DNA of 64,000 bases from Methylomonas methanica (GCA_001644045.1 LUUF01000077.1:94515-158514), one strand, 5' to 3'; numbered from the stretch's first letter, positions 26,364 to 36,054 are shown. The notes: generated by a model not told the origin, from the sequence alone. Numbers and translations are program-made.

Positions 26364-26846
26364 CTAAGGCTCATTTTTCGTCGTGACCATGGCCCCATAC
26401 CGTTCTGTAAGGCAGCGCTTTAGCGCATAGAATTCTGTTTTCTCTTTTGGGTTCAGTGGGGTGCCAAGACTGCGAAAGGCAAACTGGACTTTGCTACTGC
26501 CAACAACATCTTCGATTCTTACCTCTGGTTCAACAACTATCCAGCCCGCTGAATCCACGAAATCGAACCAAAAGCTAATCGCCTCAGCAGTAGGCTGTTC
26601 TCTGACCTCAGCCCAACGCCCTCCTTTTTTGTAATCACAAGCGAACCCAGCATCCAAGACTAATGGATGTACTTGCTCTTTTGTCTTCATTGGAAACAAA
26701 ACCTCGATATTAGAGCTATAGATCCTATCCCCGTAGAAGCATCCAGTTACAAGGAGGCAACCTACAGCTATTGCAACAGCCCGTAGTTCAGATGAGAAGT
26801 GCCGCACTGTAAAAAATATGGGAAAAGGAATAAAGTTCGAATGCAT
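26364..26846 (-). CDS. Putative lipoprotein in the cassette array (first cassette)
   Basis: A 160-residue protein with a hydrophobic N-terminal stretch (LRAVAIAVGCLLVTGC) ending in a lipobox LVTGC, so probably acylated on Cys36 and exported; the segment before it is long, and the true start may be a later codon. The remainder is polar, has two further cysteines (GFACDYKK, ALKRCLTERYG) and no recognised domain. It is followed on the same strand by attC-like site B and preceded by a CTAAC...GTTAG core, so it is a plausible integron cassette cargo gene. Confidence 0.65.
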   Translation of the reverse strand: MHSNFIPFPIFFTVRHFSSELRAVAIAVGCLLVTGCFYGDRIYSSNIEVLFPMKTKEQVHPLVLDAGFACDYKKGGRWAEVREQPTAEAISFWFDFVDSAGWIVVEPEVRIEDVVGSSKVQFAFRSLGTPLNPKEKTEFYALKRCLTERYGAMVTTKNEP

Positions 26847-26854
26847 AATATTAG

Positions 26855-26869
26855 CTAACTAGGAGTTAG
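26855..26869 (-). repeat. attI-like core pair at the head of the cassette array
   Basis: On the minus strand CTAAC-TCCTA-GTTAG forms an inverted pair of integrase-type core sites 15 bp long, ending about 8 bp before the first cassette gene. This matches the spacing of the L and R boxes at the crossover of class 1 attI. No integrase gene accompanies it. It could be the scar of an attI or the last half of a decayed attC; chance is not excluded. Confidence 0.3.
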
Positions 26870-27127
26870 ATAGTTTCCGTATATCTAGCGAAAAATGATC
26901 TTCGATACGATAAATTATTGATAAGCATATGATCTTCCTTTCTGTATATCACTTGCTGAAGAAATAATGACCTGTAACAGCCAGACTCCTAACATTGAAT
27001 TAGACAGACCGATAACCCGCACTAGGCTGCAACCAGCCGATCAACAACTCTCCATGCTGATCGACTGGAATACAGTTTCATAAAGTTCCTGGATTAACCG
27101 GGACGATTCGCGCTTTTTGGCCAGTAC

Positions 27128-28300
27128 TTAAGCGCGAGTTTGCAGAATAGCTACCGCCGGTAATTCCTTACCTTCCAGGAACTCCAGGAACGCGCCGCCA
27201 CCGGTTGAGGTGTAAGACACTTTATCGGCGATTCCGTATTTGTCTATCGCCGCCAATGTGTCGCCGCCGCCCGCGATCGAGAAGGCCGGGCTTTCGGCAA
27301 TTGCCAAGGATAGCGATTTGGTGCCTTCGCCGAATTGGTCGATTTCGAATACGCCAACCGGGCCGTTCCAGACGATGGTGCCGGCGGTTTTCAGAATCTC
27401 CGCATATTGCTTGGAGGTTTCAGGTCCAATATCCAGGATCAAGTCGTCAGCTTCCACGTCGGCCACGTTTTTCACGGTGGCCGCAGCGCTTTCGGAAAAC
27501 TCTTTCGCGCAGACGACATCAACCGGTACCGGAATATCCGCGCCGCGTTCTTTTGCCGAAGCGATCAAACGTTTGGCTTCCGGGATTAAATCCGCTTCAT
27601 ACAAGGATTTACCGACCGGGTAACCGGCAGCCGCGATAAAGGTGTTGGCAATGCCGCCGCCGACGATCAATTGATCGACTTTAGACGACAAGGATTCCAA
27701 CACAGTCAGTTTGGTGGATACTTTTGAGCCGCCAACGATGGCCACCAAGGGGCGGGCGGGGGTTTCCAGGGCTTTACCCAGTGCATCCAGTTCGGCGGCT
27801 AGCAGTGGGCCGGCGCAAGCCACGGCGGCGTGTTCGGCTACTGCATGGGTCGAGGCTTCGGCGCGGTGCGCGGTACCAAAAGCGTCCATCACGAAAATGT
27901 CGCACAGCGCCGCCATTTTTTGGCCCAGTTCGGCGTTATTTTTCTTCTCGCCTTTATTGAAACGCACGTTCTCGCACAATACCACTTCGCCGCGTTTCAC
28001 TTCCACGCCGTCCAGCCAGTCTTTAACCAAGCGCACCGGTTGACCCAGCAATTGCGAAAAGCGCTCGGCGACTGGCTTCAAGCTGGAGGCTTCGTCGTAT
28101 TCGCCTTCGGTGGGGCGGCCTAGGTGCGACATCAAAATCACCGCCGCGCCGCCGGCCAATGCGGCTTCCACGGTAGGGACGCTGGCTTGGATGCGCAAGT
28201 CGCTGGTGACTTTGCCGTCTTTGACCGGCACATTCAAATCTTGGCGGATTAATACGCGCTTGCCCGCCAAATCCAGATCGACCATTCGTTTGATAGACAT
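27128..28300 (-). CDS. pgk: Phosphoglycerate kinase
   Basis: Glycolytic/gluconeogenic kinase interconverting 1,3-bisphosphoglycerate and 3-phosphoglycerate, 390 residues, cytoplasmic. N-terminal substrate site [14 protein letters not shown] and SHLGRPTEG, hinge GGSKVSTKL and the C-terminal nucleotide site [14 protein letters not shown] are all intact. In methanotrophs it also serves the assimilatory carbon cycles. It stands alone: 280 bp from the cassette array on one side and divergent from the VWA operon on the other. Confidence 0.97.
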   Translation of the reverse strand: MSIKRMVDLDLAGKRVLIRQDLNVPVKDGKVTSDLRIQASVPTVEAALAGGAAVILMSHLGRPTEGEYDEASSLKPVAERFSQLLGQPVRLVKDWLDGVEVKRGEVVLCENVRFNKGEKKNNAELGQKMAALCDIFVMDAFGTAHRAEASTHAVAEHAAVACAGPLLAAELDALGKALETPARPLVAIVGGSKVSTKLTVLESLSSKVDQLIVGGGIANTFIAAAGYPVGKSLYEADLIPEAKRLIASAKERGADIPVPVDVVCAKEFSESAAATVKNVADVEADDLILDIGPETSKQYAEILKTAGTIVWNGPVGVFEIDQFGEGTKSLSLAIAESPAFSIAGGGDTLAAIDKYGIADKVSYTSTGGGAFLEFLEGKELPAVAILQTRA

Positions 28301-28436
28301 AAGTTCTCCTTTGGTTGAAATAGTGAAAACATTATAAAGTGTAACGCCTGCCGCAGCCTGAATTAAAAAATAACAGAATAGTCAGATGCTTGGGCTATAT
28401 TTGCTATCCATTGCCTAAACTTTTACCGGCGGACTT

Positions 28437-30236
28437 ATGTTCAAGTCGTTTATTTTTACGGTTTTCTGCGTGTTGGCGTTAAGTGTCGATTCGGCTCGTT
28501 GCCAGCCCGCGCCTGTCGCTGCCGGCGCCGATGAAATTCAGGTGCTAATAGACGTATCCGGCAGCATGAAACAAAACGATCCGGATAATCTGCGCATAGA
28601 GGCCAGCCGTTTGCTGGTCAATTTGTTACCGGACGGTGCCAAGGCCGCGTTCTGGTTATTCGCCGAAAAAACCGCGCCGTTGTCCGCGACCGATGCCGTC
28701 AATACCGCCTGGAAACAGCAGGCCAGCAAAGCCACGGCCAATATCCATTCCCGCGGTTTGTATACCCATATCGAGGATGCGATTCAGACCGTGCTGAGCC
28801 AGGGATTTACCGGTGCCGGCAAGAAACATCTGATCTTATTGACCGACGGTTTTGTGGATATTTCCAAGGACATCATGCAAAGCGCCGATTCCCGCGAACG
28901 CATTCTCAGCGAATGGATACCCAAACTCCAGCAGCAAAATATCAACGTGCAAACCGTTGCGCTATCGGAGCAAGCCGATAAAGAGTTGCTGGAAAAACTG
29001 GCGTTCGAAACCGGCGGCTGGGCGGAAACCGCGCAATCGGCCGAACAATTGCAGCGGGTGTTTTTGAAAATGGCCCAAAAAGCCGCGCCGAAAGAAACCT
29101 TGCCGCTGACCGACAATAAATTCAACGTCGATAGCGGCATACATGAGTTTTCGGTGTTGGTGTTCAAAAAGCCGCATGCCGCGCCGACGCAATTGGTTTC
29201 GCCGGATGGCAAGAATATCAGTAAGCAAAGCATGGTCGCCAACGTGTCCTGGCTGGAAAGCCAGACTTACGACCTGATCACCGTCAAGCAACCGCTGATC
29301 GGCGAATGGCGTTTGGTTGCGGAAGTCGATCCCGACAATCAGGTGATGATCGTCACCGATCTTAAATTGCAGCTCAGCGAAATTCCTAATTTTCTGGGCG
29401 AGAACGAAGCCTTGCCGATAAAAGCGCATTTTACCGATAAGGATAAACTGATAGCCCGCGCGGATTTTCTGGGCATGCTGACCCTGGAAGTGATCCAGGA
29501 TCAGCAAACTCCCGCAAAAATGCATACCTTGGCTACCGAGCCCGGCTTTTACCAGCATAACGTCGAGCATTTAAGTTTGGGTAAGCATTTGCTGAAAATC
29601 GTCGCGGACGGCAAGACCTTCAAGCGGGAAATTATTAACGAGATCGAGGTGGTTGCCACGCCTATCACCGTCGAGAAGCACGTGGATGCCGCTCAGCGCC
29701 AGGTTAGCTTAAAACTGCTGCCGGACACCAAACTGATCGATCCCGCCGGACTGGTGGTCAATGCGGTGATTAGCCAAGCCGGGCATCCGCCGGAAACCCG
29801 CGCCGTGACAGGCAAGGACGGAGCCTGGGTTCTGGATTTGGCCGGTTTGCCGCCGGAGACCATGACCCATGTCGCTTTCAATGTTATGGCAAAAGACCAC
29901 GAAGGCAAGCCGCTGACGCCCGCGATCAAACCGCTCAGCATTGACGACAGTTGGTTCAAACTCGCCGAGCAGCCGGCCGTGGCCGAACCGCCGGCCTCTA
30001 AATCCGAGCATCAAGAAGACGCAAATCACGATGCGCGCACCGACCAGCACGGCGAGGCGGAGGCCGATAGCGAAAAGCATCCACCGCCCGCGGAGCATAA
30101 AACCAACTGGGCATTGGTGGGAGGTATCCTGTTCGCAATCAATATAATCGTGGGCGTCGGTGGATTTTTTATTCACCGGTATCTGAAAAAAATCCAAGCA
30201 GAAAAACAGCAGCAGTTACTGGAGAGATTGTCATGA
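28437..30236 (+). CDS. VWA-domain membrane-anchored protein
   Basis: A 599-residue protein: signal peptide (about 1-22), von Willebrand A domain at about 32-205 with a canonical MIDAS start IQVLIDVSGSMKQ (DxSxS) and LILLTDGFVDI, then 300 residues of beta-rich modules resembling those of CARDB-like or Ig-like exported proteins, an acidic His/Glu-rich spacer (about 520-560) and one C-terminal helix (ALVGGILFAINIIVGVGG). It should face the periplasm and bind a partner through a metal ion. It is first of three overlapping genes. Confidence 0.82.
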   Translation: MFKSFIFTVFCVLALSVDSARCQPAPVAAGADEIQVLIDVSGSMKQNDPDNLRIEASRLLVNLLPDGAKAAFWLFAEKTAPLSATDAVNTAWKQQASKATANIHSRGLYTHIEDAIQTVLSQGFTGAGKKHLILLTDGFVDISKDIMQSADSRERILSEWIPKLQQQNINVQTVALSEQADKELLEKLAFETGGWAETAQSAEQLQRVFLKMAQKAAPKETLPLTDNKFNVDSGIHEFSVLVFKKPHAAPTQLVSPDGKNISKQSMVANVSWLESQTYDLITVKQPLIGEWRLVAEVDPDNQVMIVTDLKLQLSEIPNFLGENEALPIKAHFTDKDKLIARADFLGMLTLEVIQDQQTPAKMHTLATEPGFYQHNVEHLSLGKHLLKIVADGKTFKREIINEIEVVATPITVEKHVDAAQRQVSLKLLPDTKLIDPAGLVVNAVISQAGHPPETRAVTGKDGAWVLDLAGLPPETMTHVAFNVMAKDHEGKPLTPAIKPLSIDDSWFKLAEQPAVAEPPASKSEHQEDANHDARTDQHGEAEADSEKHPPPAEHKTNWALVGGILFAINIIVGVGGFFIHRYLKKIQAEKQQQLLERLS

Positions 30237-30868
30237 ACCCATTCGATTCCGTGATAGTGATATTGGCGGGCGAGGCGTTGGCGTTTCTGACGCTGTTGGT
30301 CATCGCGCTGTTTTTTATCTCGAGAAACCGGCGAGGGAAAGAGATGGCCGAAATTGACCATTTCATTACCGAGCTTGAAGAGCAAGCCATCGTCAAAAGC
30401 CGCTGGCTGGAACAATTTTTGGAGGAAAACTGCGGTTTGGCAACAGCGGAGATCGAGCCTTTGTTGCAAGAAGTCAACGCTTCCGAACGCGCTTTGTTTG
30501 AGGGGGTGATACGCTTGTTCCTAAAACGCGAACTGGTGTTGTTGAGTGAGATCGAGCAGCGTATCGGCCGTCTAACCGAGCCTTATCAGAATTTGTTGGC
30601 GAATCGCGGAGCGACTGCCCCGGTCGCGGCGACGCATGATTCGCCGCAAGCGAATCAACTGGCCGGCATGGAGCGGATCAATCAACAACTGGTACGGCAG
30701 CTGGATAACGCGATGAAAACCATCGACGAAATGTCCGCAGAATATACCCGCGTGTTTAGCGGTAATCAGACCGCATTGGAGCTGGAAAACAGCAGTAAGA
30801 AAATGCTGCAGATTTTTCTGGACGCCGAGCGCGGTGTGCGCGAGAGCATTGCGGAGTTGGGGAAATGA
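30233..30868 (+). CDS. Membrane-anchored coiled-coil protein of the VWA operon
   Basis: A 211-residue protein with one N-terminal helix (VIVILAGEALAFLTLLVIALFF) and a cytoplasmic-type helical body. It overlaps the VWA gene stop and the next gene start by 4 bp each, so all three are translationally coupled. The opening hydrophobic-GEAL- pattern is shared with the next protein (ILLGELSLVLSTG), suggesting they are distant paralogues or form a heteromeric membrane patch. Function unknown. Confidence 0.75.
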   Translation: MNPFDSVIVILAGEALAFLTLLVIALFFISRNRRGKEMAEIDHFITELEEQAIVKSRWLEQFLEENCGLATAEIEPLLQEVNASERALFEGVIRLFLKRELVLLSEIEQRIGRLTEPYQNLLANRGATAPVAATHDSPQANQLAGMERINQQLVRQLDNAMKTIDEMSAEYTRVFSGNQTALELENSSKKMLQIFLDAERGVRESIAELGK

Positions 30869-31377
30869 CTCAACCATTGTTGCTTATCCTGTTGGGAGAA
30901 TTATCGCTGGTGTTGTCGACGGGGCTGATCGTCTTGCTTGTGGTTAATCGACGAAACAAACGCCGACGGCTGGCGGGTCTCGAAGAATTGCTGGAAGATA
31001 TCAAGGACCGGCAGGAACGGCGCGGCGATCGTTTGGCTCTGGCGCTGGTCGGCAAGCATCACGTGGACGAACAGACCGCTCGGGAAGTAAGCGCAACCCT
31101 GATAGCGGCCGAAAAACAGTTTTTGTTTGGGTTCGTCGAACAGCAAATGCAGCAGCAAACCGTCAGCGGTTTTTACGAAAATCTGTGCAGGTTGCTGGAT
31201 AGTTATTTGGACGGCGTGCCGACAGCAGGCGAAAAACCGGTTGCCGAACAGCCGGCCGGCGATGCTGAAGAACAACTTACCGATGCCGATGCCGAGCAGC
31301 CAAAACCGGCCGATTCTGACGCAATCCCGGCCGAAGAAGCGCCACCACCACCGGATTGGGGCGACGTGTTCGACTGA
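30865..31377 (+). CDS. Membrane-anchored acidic-tailed protein of the VWA operon
   Basis: A 170-residue protein: N-terminal helix (LLLILLGELSLVLSTGLIVLLVV), a charged coil (RRNKRRRLAGLEELLEDIKD), and a tail rich in acidic residues and proline ending APPPPDWGDVFD. A proline-rich segment next to an aspartate/tryptophan terminus looks like a docking peptide. It is the third gene of the VWA operon and converges with glgX, the stops lying 13 bp apart. No family is recognised. Confidence 0.72.
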   Translation: MTQPLLLILLGELSLVLSTGLIVLLVVNRRNKRRRLAGLEELLEDIKDRQERRGDRLALALVGKHHVDEQTAREVSATLIAAEKQFLFGFVEQQMQQQTVSGFYENLCRLLDSYLDGVPTAGEKPVAEQPAGDAEEQLTDADAEQPKPADSDAIPAEEAPPPPDWGDVFD

Positions 31378-31390
31378 GGGGCTTGGCTCG

Positions 31391-33589
31391 TTAACTCGTC
31401 GATATTTCCGTCGCAGGCTGGTCGAGTAATTTGATACCGGTCAGTTTGCTGAAAAAGTTCGCGGATCGTTTCGTCACGCTATCGCCTTCATAGGTACCGG
31501 CTTGATGGGTGCTTTCGAATACCACGATCGAGTGCGGCTCCACGATATACCAGGGTTTGCTTAGCGCTTTTTGCTCCGCGGGTTCCACAATATCCCTGGG
31601 AGATTTTTGCGCGGTATCGACGGCCAGGCACCAACTCGTACCCTCGATCAGCGGCAGTTGCATACTGTGTTTGCTGTCGGACATGTTCATTATCGCATGC
31701 AGGTCTGCCTCGTCTTTTCCCAAGGCAGCCAGCGTAAACGCCAGGATGCGGGTGGACGGCTCGTCCCAACGCGGCGGCTGATCGACCTCCAAGCCATGCC
31801 AGCTTATGTCGGCCAAGTCCTTACCTTCCATTTTCCGGCCGGTGAGGAAGTTTCGGCGCATCAAGGCCGGATGGCGTTTGCGCAAGCGGATCATCTGTTG
31901 CACAAAATGCAGCACATCGGCATTTTCCTTGGCTTTATCCCAGTTTAGCCAGCTCAATTCGTTATCCTGGCAGTAACAGTTGTTATTGCCTTGTTGGGTA
32001 TGTAGAAACTCGTCGCCAGCTAACAGCATCGGCACGCCATGACTGAGCAGCAAAATAGCGAACGAGTTTTTCACCTGTTGTCGGCGCAGTTTGCATATGG
32101 CAGGGTCGGGTGTTGGGCCTTCCGCGCCGCAGTTGCTGCTGAGATTGTTGCTACAGCCGTCGCGATTGTTTTCGCCGTTGGCGGTATTGTGTTTCTCGTT
32201 GTAGCTGAACAAGTCCTTCAGCGTAAAACCGTCGTGGCAGGTAACGAAGTTAATGCCGCTGATCGGCAAGCGATGCTGGTGTTGATAGAGATCGCTACTG
32301 CCGCAAATGCGGGTTGCCACTTCGCTGATGATGCCGGTGTCGCCGCGGAGGAAGCGGCGAATCACGTCGCGGTAACGGCCGTTCCATTCTCCCCAGCGAT
32401 AGCCGGGAAAGTTGCCGACTTGATACAGGCCGGAGGCGTCCCAGGCTTCCGCGATCAGCTTGGTCTTGGCCAGTTGTTCCGATAGCTCTATGCCCCAGAC
32501 CAGCGGCGGGTCTTGCAATACGCTGCCGTCTTCGCTGCGCGCCAACGCGCTGGCCAGGTCGAATCTAAAGCCGTCCACATGCATTTCCCGCACCCAGTAT
32601 TCCAGACAGCTGATGATGAAGTTGGTGACCAGCGGATGATTGGCGTTCACGGTGTTGCCGCAGCCGGTGTAATCGTGAAATACCCGTTTATCGTGCTTGT
32701 CGGTCAAATAAAAGCTGTTGCCGGTAATGCCTTTGAAATTGATGACCGGGCCGTCGGCGCCGGCTTCCGAGGTGTGATTGAACACCACGTCCATAATCAC
32801 GCCGATGCCGGCCTTGTGCAGCGCTTTGACCAGATCGCGGAATTCGCGGATATGCGTGCCTTGTTCCGGTGTGACGCAATAGCCGGGATGCGGGCTAAAA
32901 AAGCTGTGCGTGCTGTAGCCCCAGTAGTTTTTCAGGCCTAGGTCGGAAGTGTGCGGCGGTACGTCTTGCTCGTCGAACGCCATGATGGGCAACAGCTCGA
33001 CATGGGTGATGCCGAGCTTTTTCAGATAAGGGATTTTTTCGATCAGGCCGATAAAAGTGCCGGGATGTTTAACCTTGGCCGAGGCATGGCGGGTAAAGCC
33101 GCCGACGTGCAATTCGTAAATAATGGCTTTTTCGCTGCGAATTGCCAGCGGCGTGTCGCCTTCCCAGTCGTAACGGTCGTCGACAACCACCGCGCGCATG
33201 GCGTGATGGCTGTTGTCGCCGGGCTTGCAGGCGGCGGCGCGGTTCCACAGCTTGTCGCTGATGGCGCGCGCCCAAGGGTCCAGCAATAATTTTTCGCGAT
33301 CGAAACGCAAGCCAGACTCGCGGGTATTGTCCGGGCCGTCGATGCGCCAGGCATACCAGGTGCCGACCGGCAGTTCTTCCACAAACACATGCCAGGAGAA
33401 AAACGTATGGTTTTTGTCTTTTTGTAAGGGTATGACTTGTAAGGGTTTTATGTTGTTTGATTCGGAAAATAACAGCAATTCCACGTCCGTCGCGTGACGG
33501 CTGGAGATGGAAAAGTTGACGCCGCCCTCGCTAACCTTGGCGCCGTGCGGATAGGGACTCCCTGACTTTAAACTGTATGGTTTGTGCAT
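31391..33589 (-). CDS. glgX: Glycogen debranching enzyme GlgX (GH13)
   Basis: Hydrolyses alpha-1,6 branches of phosphorylase-limit glycogen, 732 residues from ATG 33589 (MHKPYSLKSG). An N-terminal CBM48 (about 1-130) precedes a GH13 barrel with IMDVVFNHTSE, the nucleophile segment DGFRFDLASALAR, the acid EAWD and the stabiliser VTCHDGFTL. Upstream in-frame residues to 33742 were dropped as they have no family likeness. It is divergent from the DUF4912/GH57 genes, so the region is one glycogen locus with a shared 184-bp promoter zone. Confidence 0.93.
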   Translation of the reverse strand: MHKPYSLKSGSPYPHGAKVSEGGVNFSISSRHATDVELLLFSESNNIKPLQVIPLQKDKNHTFFSWHVFVEELPVGTWYAWRIDGPDNTRESGLRFDREKLLLDPWARAISDKLWNRAAACKPGDNSHHAMRAVVVDDRYDWEGDTPLAIRSEKAIIYELHVGGFTRHASAKVKHPGTFIGLIEKIPYLKKLGITHVELLPIMAFDEQDVPPHTSDLGLKNYWGYSTHSFFSPHPGYCVTPEQGTHIREFRDLVKALHKAGIGVIMDVVFNHTSEAGADGPVINFKGITGNSFYLTDKHDKRVFHDYTGCGNTVNANHPLVTNFIISCLEYWVREMHVDGFRFDLASALARSEDGSVLQDPPLVWGIELSEQLAKTKLIAEAWDASGLYQVGNFPGYRWGEWNGRYRDVIRRFLRGDTGIISEVATRICGSSDLYQHQHRLPISGINFVTCHDGFTLKDLFSYNEKHNTANGENNRDGCSNNLSSNCGAEGPTPDPAICKLRRQQVKNSFAILLLSHGVPMLLAGDEFLHTQQGNNNCYCQDNELSWLNWDKAKENADVLHFVQQMIRLRKRHPALMRRNFLTGRKMEGKDLADISWHGLEVDQPPRWDEPSTRILAFTLAALGKDEADLHAIMNMSDSKHSMQLPLIEGTSWCLAVDTAQKSPRDIVEPAEQKALSKPWYIVEPHSIVVFESTHQAGTYEGDSVTKRSANFFSKLTGIKLLDQPATEISTS

Positions 33590-33773
33590 GCCCTTGACCG
33601 AGAAACTGTGAATTAGCGCTGATTTTACTGCATATGGGGGCTGCAGGCCTATGCCTTGCGTAAATAATCGACAACGGTTAGAGTCTACAAGGCCTGGCCG
33701 CGACTGCGGAACGCTGCGGAATGTCCGTTGCCGACAGGACAAAACTTAGTCACCCGACCCGTTAACATTGCCA

Positions 33774-34457
33774 ATGGCCTTATCTCCATCACTGTCTCAA
33801 GCCCGCATTCCGCTCTCGGCGGATGAGATGCGCGCTATCAGCCTGGAGATCAGCCGCGGCTTTGCACCGCGCCGGTTCAGAACCGGCGCGGTTAGGACCG
33901 CAAGTACCGGTTTTTCGCCGCAAGAGCTGTTAAATATCAGTCAGCAGATCAGTCGGGAGTTTGCCCCGCGTGCGAAAGCAGCTGCCGAGGTTAAGGACGC
34001 CAAGCTGGTTGCCTTGCCCGTCGATCCGGAACATTTGCATGTGTATTGGCAGTTGGATGAAGCGGTGCAGGCGCCTGCGGCCGTTGTGGAGCCGATAGAG
34101 GATATTCCGCCGTTGACCTTGCGCGTATACAGCCACACAGAGCCCACCGAGGCGGTGTCCACGCGGACCGAGCCGGCGCGGACTTGGTTCGATGTGCCGG
34201 TCGCCGCCGAACGTAGCCAGCAGCAGATTACGCTGCCGAGCGGCAATGCCTGCATCGCCGGCATCTACCAGGTGGCGATAGGCCGGCTAAACGAACAACA
34301 GGAATTCAATGCGTTGGCTTATTCGAATACTACCGTTGCGATGCCGCAAAATGCGCCGATGACGGAAAGACTGTCGCCGGCGATGGTGCAGTTTATAATA
34401 CCGCCGTCTCAAGCGTCCTCGGCGCTTGCCGTAACCGCGTCCGGCCAACAAAACTAA
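33774..34457 (+). CDS. DUF4912-like protein with two copies of an ISxxISRxFAPR motif
   Basis: A 227-residue protein. The N-terminal 65 residues contain a duplicated unit: LSADEMRAISLEISRGFAPR and FSPQELLNISQQISREFAPR, about 35 residues apart. The central part KLVALPVDPEHLHVYWQLDE matches the DUF4912 opening seen in proteins encoded beside GH57 enzymes. It starts at ATG 33774 and is 7 bp before the GH57 gene. I infer a role as partner or regulator of the branching enzyme, the repeats acting as docking peptides. Confidence 0.72.
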   Translation: MALSPSLSQARIPLSADEMRAISLEISRGFAPRRFRTGAVRTASTGFSPQELLNISQQISREFAPRAKAAAEVKDAKLVALPVDPEHLHVYWQLDEAVQAPAAVVEPIEDIPPLTLRVYSHTEPTEAVSTRTEPARTWFDVPVAAERSQQQITLPSGNACIAGIYQVAIGRLNEQQEFNALAYSNTTVAMPQNAPMTERLSPAMVQFIIPPSQASSALAVTASGQQN

Positions 34458-34464
34458 TTCCGCG

Positions 34465-36054
34465 ATGAACAAAGGCTATCTCAGCATCGTCTTGCATGCC
34501 CATTTGCCCTATGTGCATCATCCCGAACACGACAGTTTTTTCGAAGAAAACTGGCTGTTCGAAGCGATTACCGAATGCTATCTGCCCTTGTTGGCGATGC
34601 TGGAGCGCCTGCATTACGATCAAGTGCCGTACCGGCTGACCTTATCCCTGTCGCCGACGTTGATGACGATGCTGCGCGACCCGATGCTGCAAAACCGCTA
34701 TCTGCATTATCTGCAAGGCCGGCTGGAACTGGCGGAGCGGGAGTTGGAGCGCACCCGCAGGCTGCCGCAGTTCGAGCCGCTGGCGCAGATCTATATGCAG
34801 TGGTTTCAGGATGCCTTGCATCGCTACCAGCACCGCTATCAATGCGATTTGCTGACGGCGTTTCAACGCCATCACAGTGCCGGTTGCCTGGAGTTGATTA
34901 CCACGGCAGCCACCCATGGTTTTTTGCCCTTGTTGAATGTCAGCCCGGTATCGGTGCGCAATCAAATCGGGGTAGGCATCGCCAGCTTCAAAAGCCAATT
35001 CGGCTTTGCGCCCGGCGGATTTTGGTTGCCGGAATGCGGTTATTATCCGGGCCTGGAACAGGTGCTTAAAGCCGAAGGCATTAATTATTTTTTCGTCGAT
35101 AGCCATGCTGTCATGGACGCCGACCGGCCGCCGCGCTACGGTGTGTATGCCCCGCTGGATTGCGGCAATGGCGTGACGGCGTTCGGCCGCGATCCGGCTG
35201 CGTCGCGGCAGGTCTGGAGCGCCGAGGAAGGTTATCCGGGCGATGGCGATTATCGCGAGTATTATCGCGACATCGGTTTTGATTTGCCTCTGGAATATAT
35301 CGCGCCTTATATTTTGGATGGCGAAACCCGGATCAATACCGGCATCAAGTACTACCGTATCACCGGCGCCAAGCAAACCAAACAGGTGTACCAGCCGGAA
35401 CTGGCCAAGCGGAAGGCGCGTCGGCATGCCGAAGATTTTATTTTGCGCCGTCAGCAGCAAATCGACGCGCTAGCTGCGGAAATGCCGCAAGCACCGATTA
35501 TCGTCGCACCTTACGATGCTGAACTATTCGGGCATTGGTGGTTCGAAGGGCCTTTATGGCTGGAGCAGGTGTTGCGTTTGGCGGCGAGTTCCGAAAACGG
35601 TATCCAGACCGTTAGCTGCGGCGATTATTTGCAATTGCCTTTGCAGCACGTGCAGGCTACGCCGGCCGCTTCCAGTTGGGGCGAGCACGGTTATTCCAGT
35701 TACTGGTTGAACGAAAGCAACGACTGGATTTATCCCTTGTTGCACAAGGCCGCCGCCGAGATGGAAAAGCTGGCGGGTGATTTGCGCGGTTTCAGCGTCA
35801 GTGATTTGCAGCAGCGGGCTTTGAATCAGGCCGCCAGATCGCTGTTGCTGGCGCAGTCTTCCGATTGGCCGTTTATCATGAAGGCCGGCACCACCATCGA
35901 CTATGCGCGCAAACGCATCACCGATCATTTGGCCCGTTTTAATTATCTGCACGACGCGATTCGCAAAAACCGTATCGATGAACGCTATCTGACAGCGCTG
36001 GAGATCATGGACGATATTTTTCCGGATATCGATTTTCGCAATTATGCCGCCTAG
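34465..36054 (+). CDS. GH57 1,4-alpha-glucan branching enzyme with DUF1957 domain
   Basis: Transfers alpha-1,4 chains to alpha-1,6 branch points in glycogen, 529 residues. N-terminal family block SIVLHAHLPYVHHPEH; nucleophile Glu190 in GGFWLPECGY; general acid Asp351 in VAPYDAELFGHWWFEG; C-terminal helical domain with a DUF1957 signature. Normal length for the type. It is a non-homologous alternative to the GH13 branching enzyme GlgB. It lies between the DUF4912 gene and the CBM/EEP gene, all on one strand. Confidence 0.9.
   Translation: MNKGYLSIVLHAHLPYVHHPEHDSFFEENWLFEAITECYLPLLAMLERLHYDQVPYRLTLSLSPTLMTMLRDPMLQNRYLHYLQGRLELAERELERTRRLPQFEPLAQIYMQWFQDALHRYQHRYQCDLLTAFQRHHSAGCLELITTAATHGFLPLLNVSPVSVRNQIGVGIASFKSQFGFAPGGFWLPECGYYPGLEQVLKAEGINYFFVDSHAVMDADRPPRYGVYAPLDCGNGVTAFGRDPAASRQVWSAEEGYPGDGDYREYYRDIGFDLPLEYIAPYILDGETRINTGIKYYRITGAKQTKQVYQPELAKRKARRHAEDFILRRQQQIDALAAEMPQAPIIVAPYDAELFGHWWFEGPLWLEQVLRLAASSENGIQTVSCGDYLQLPLQHVQATPAASSWGEHGYSSYWLNESNDWIYPLLHKAAAEMEKLAGDLRGFSVSDLQQRALNQAARSLLLAQSSDWPFIMKAGTTIDYARKRITDHLARFNYLHDAIRKNRIDERYLTALEIMDDIFPDIDFRNYAA

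Noticed and set aside
26870..27060. Third attC site upstream of the first cassette
   Set aside because: Only the short CTAAC/GTTAG core is present; the expected long complementary boxes are missing.
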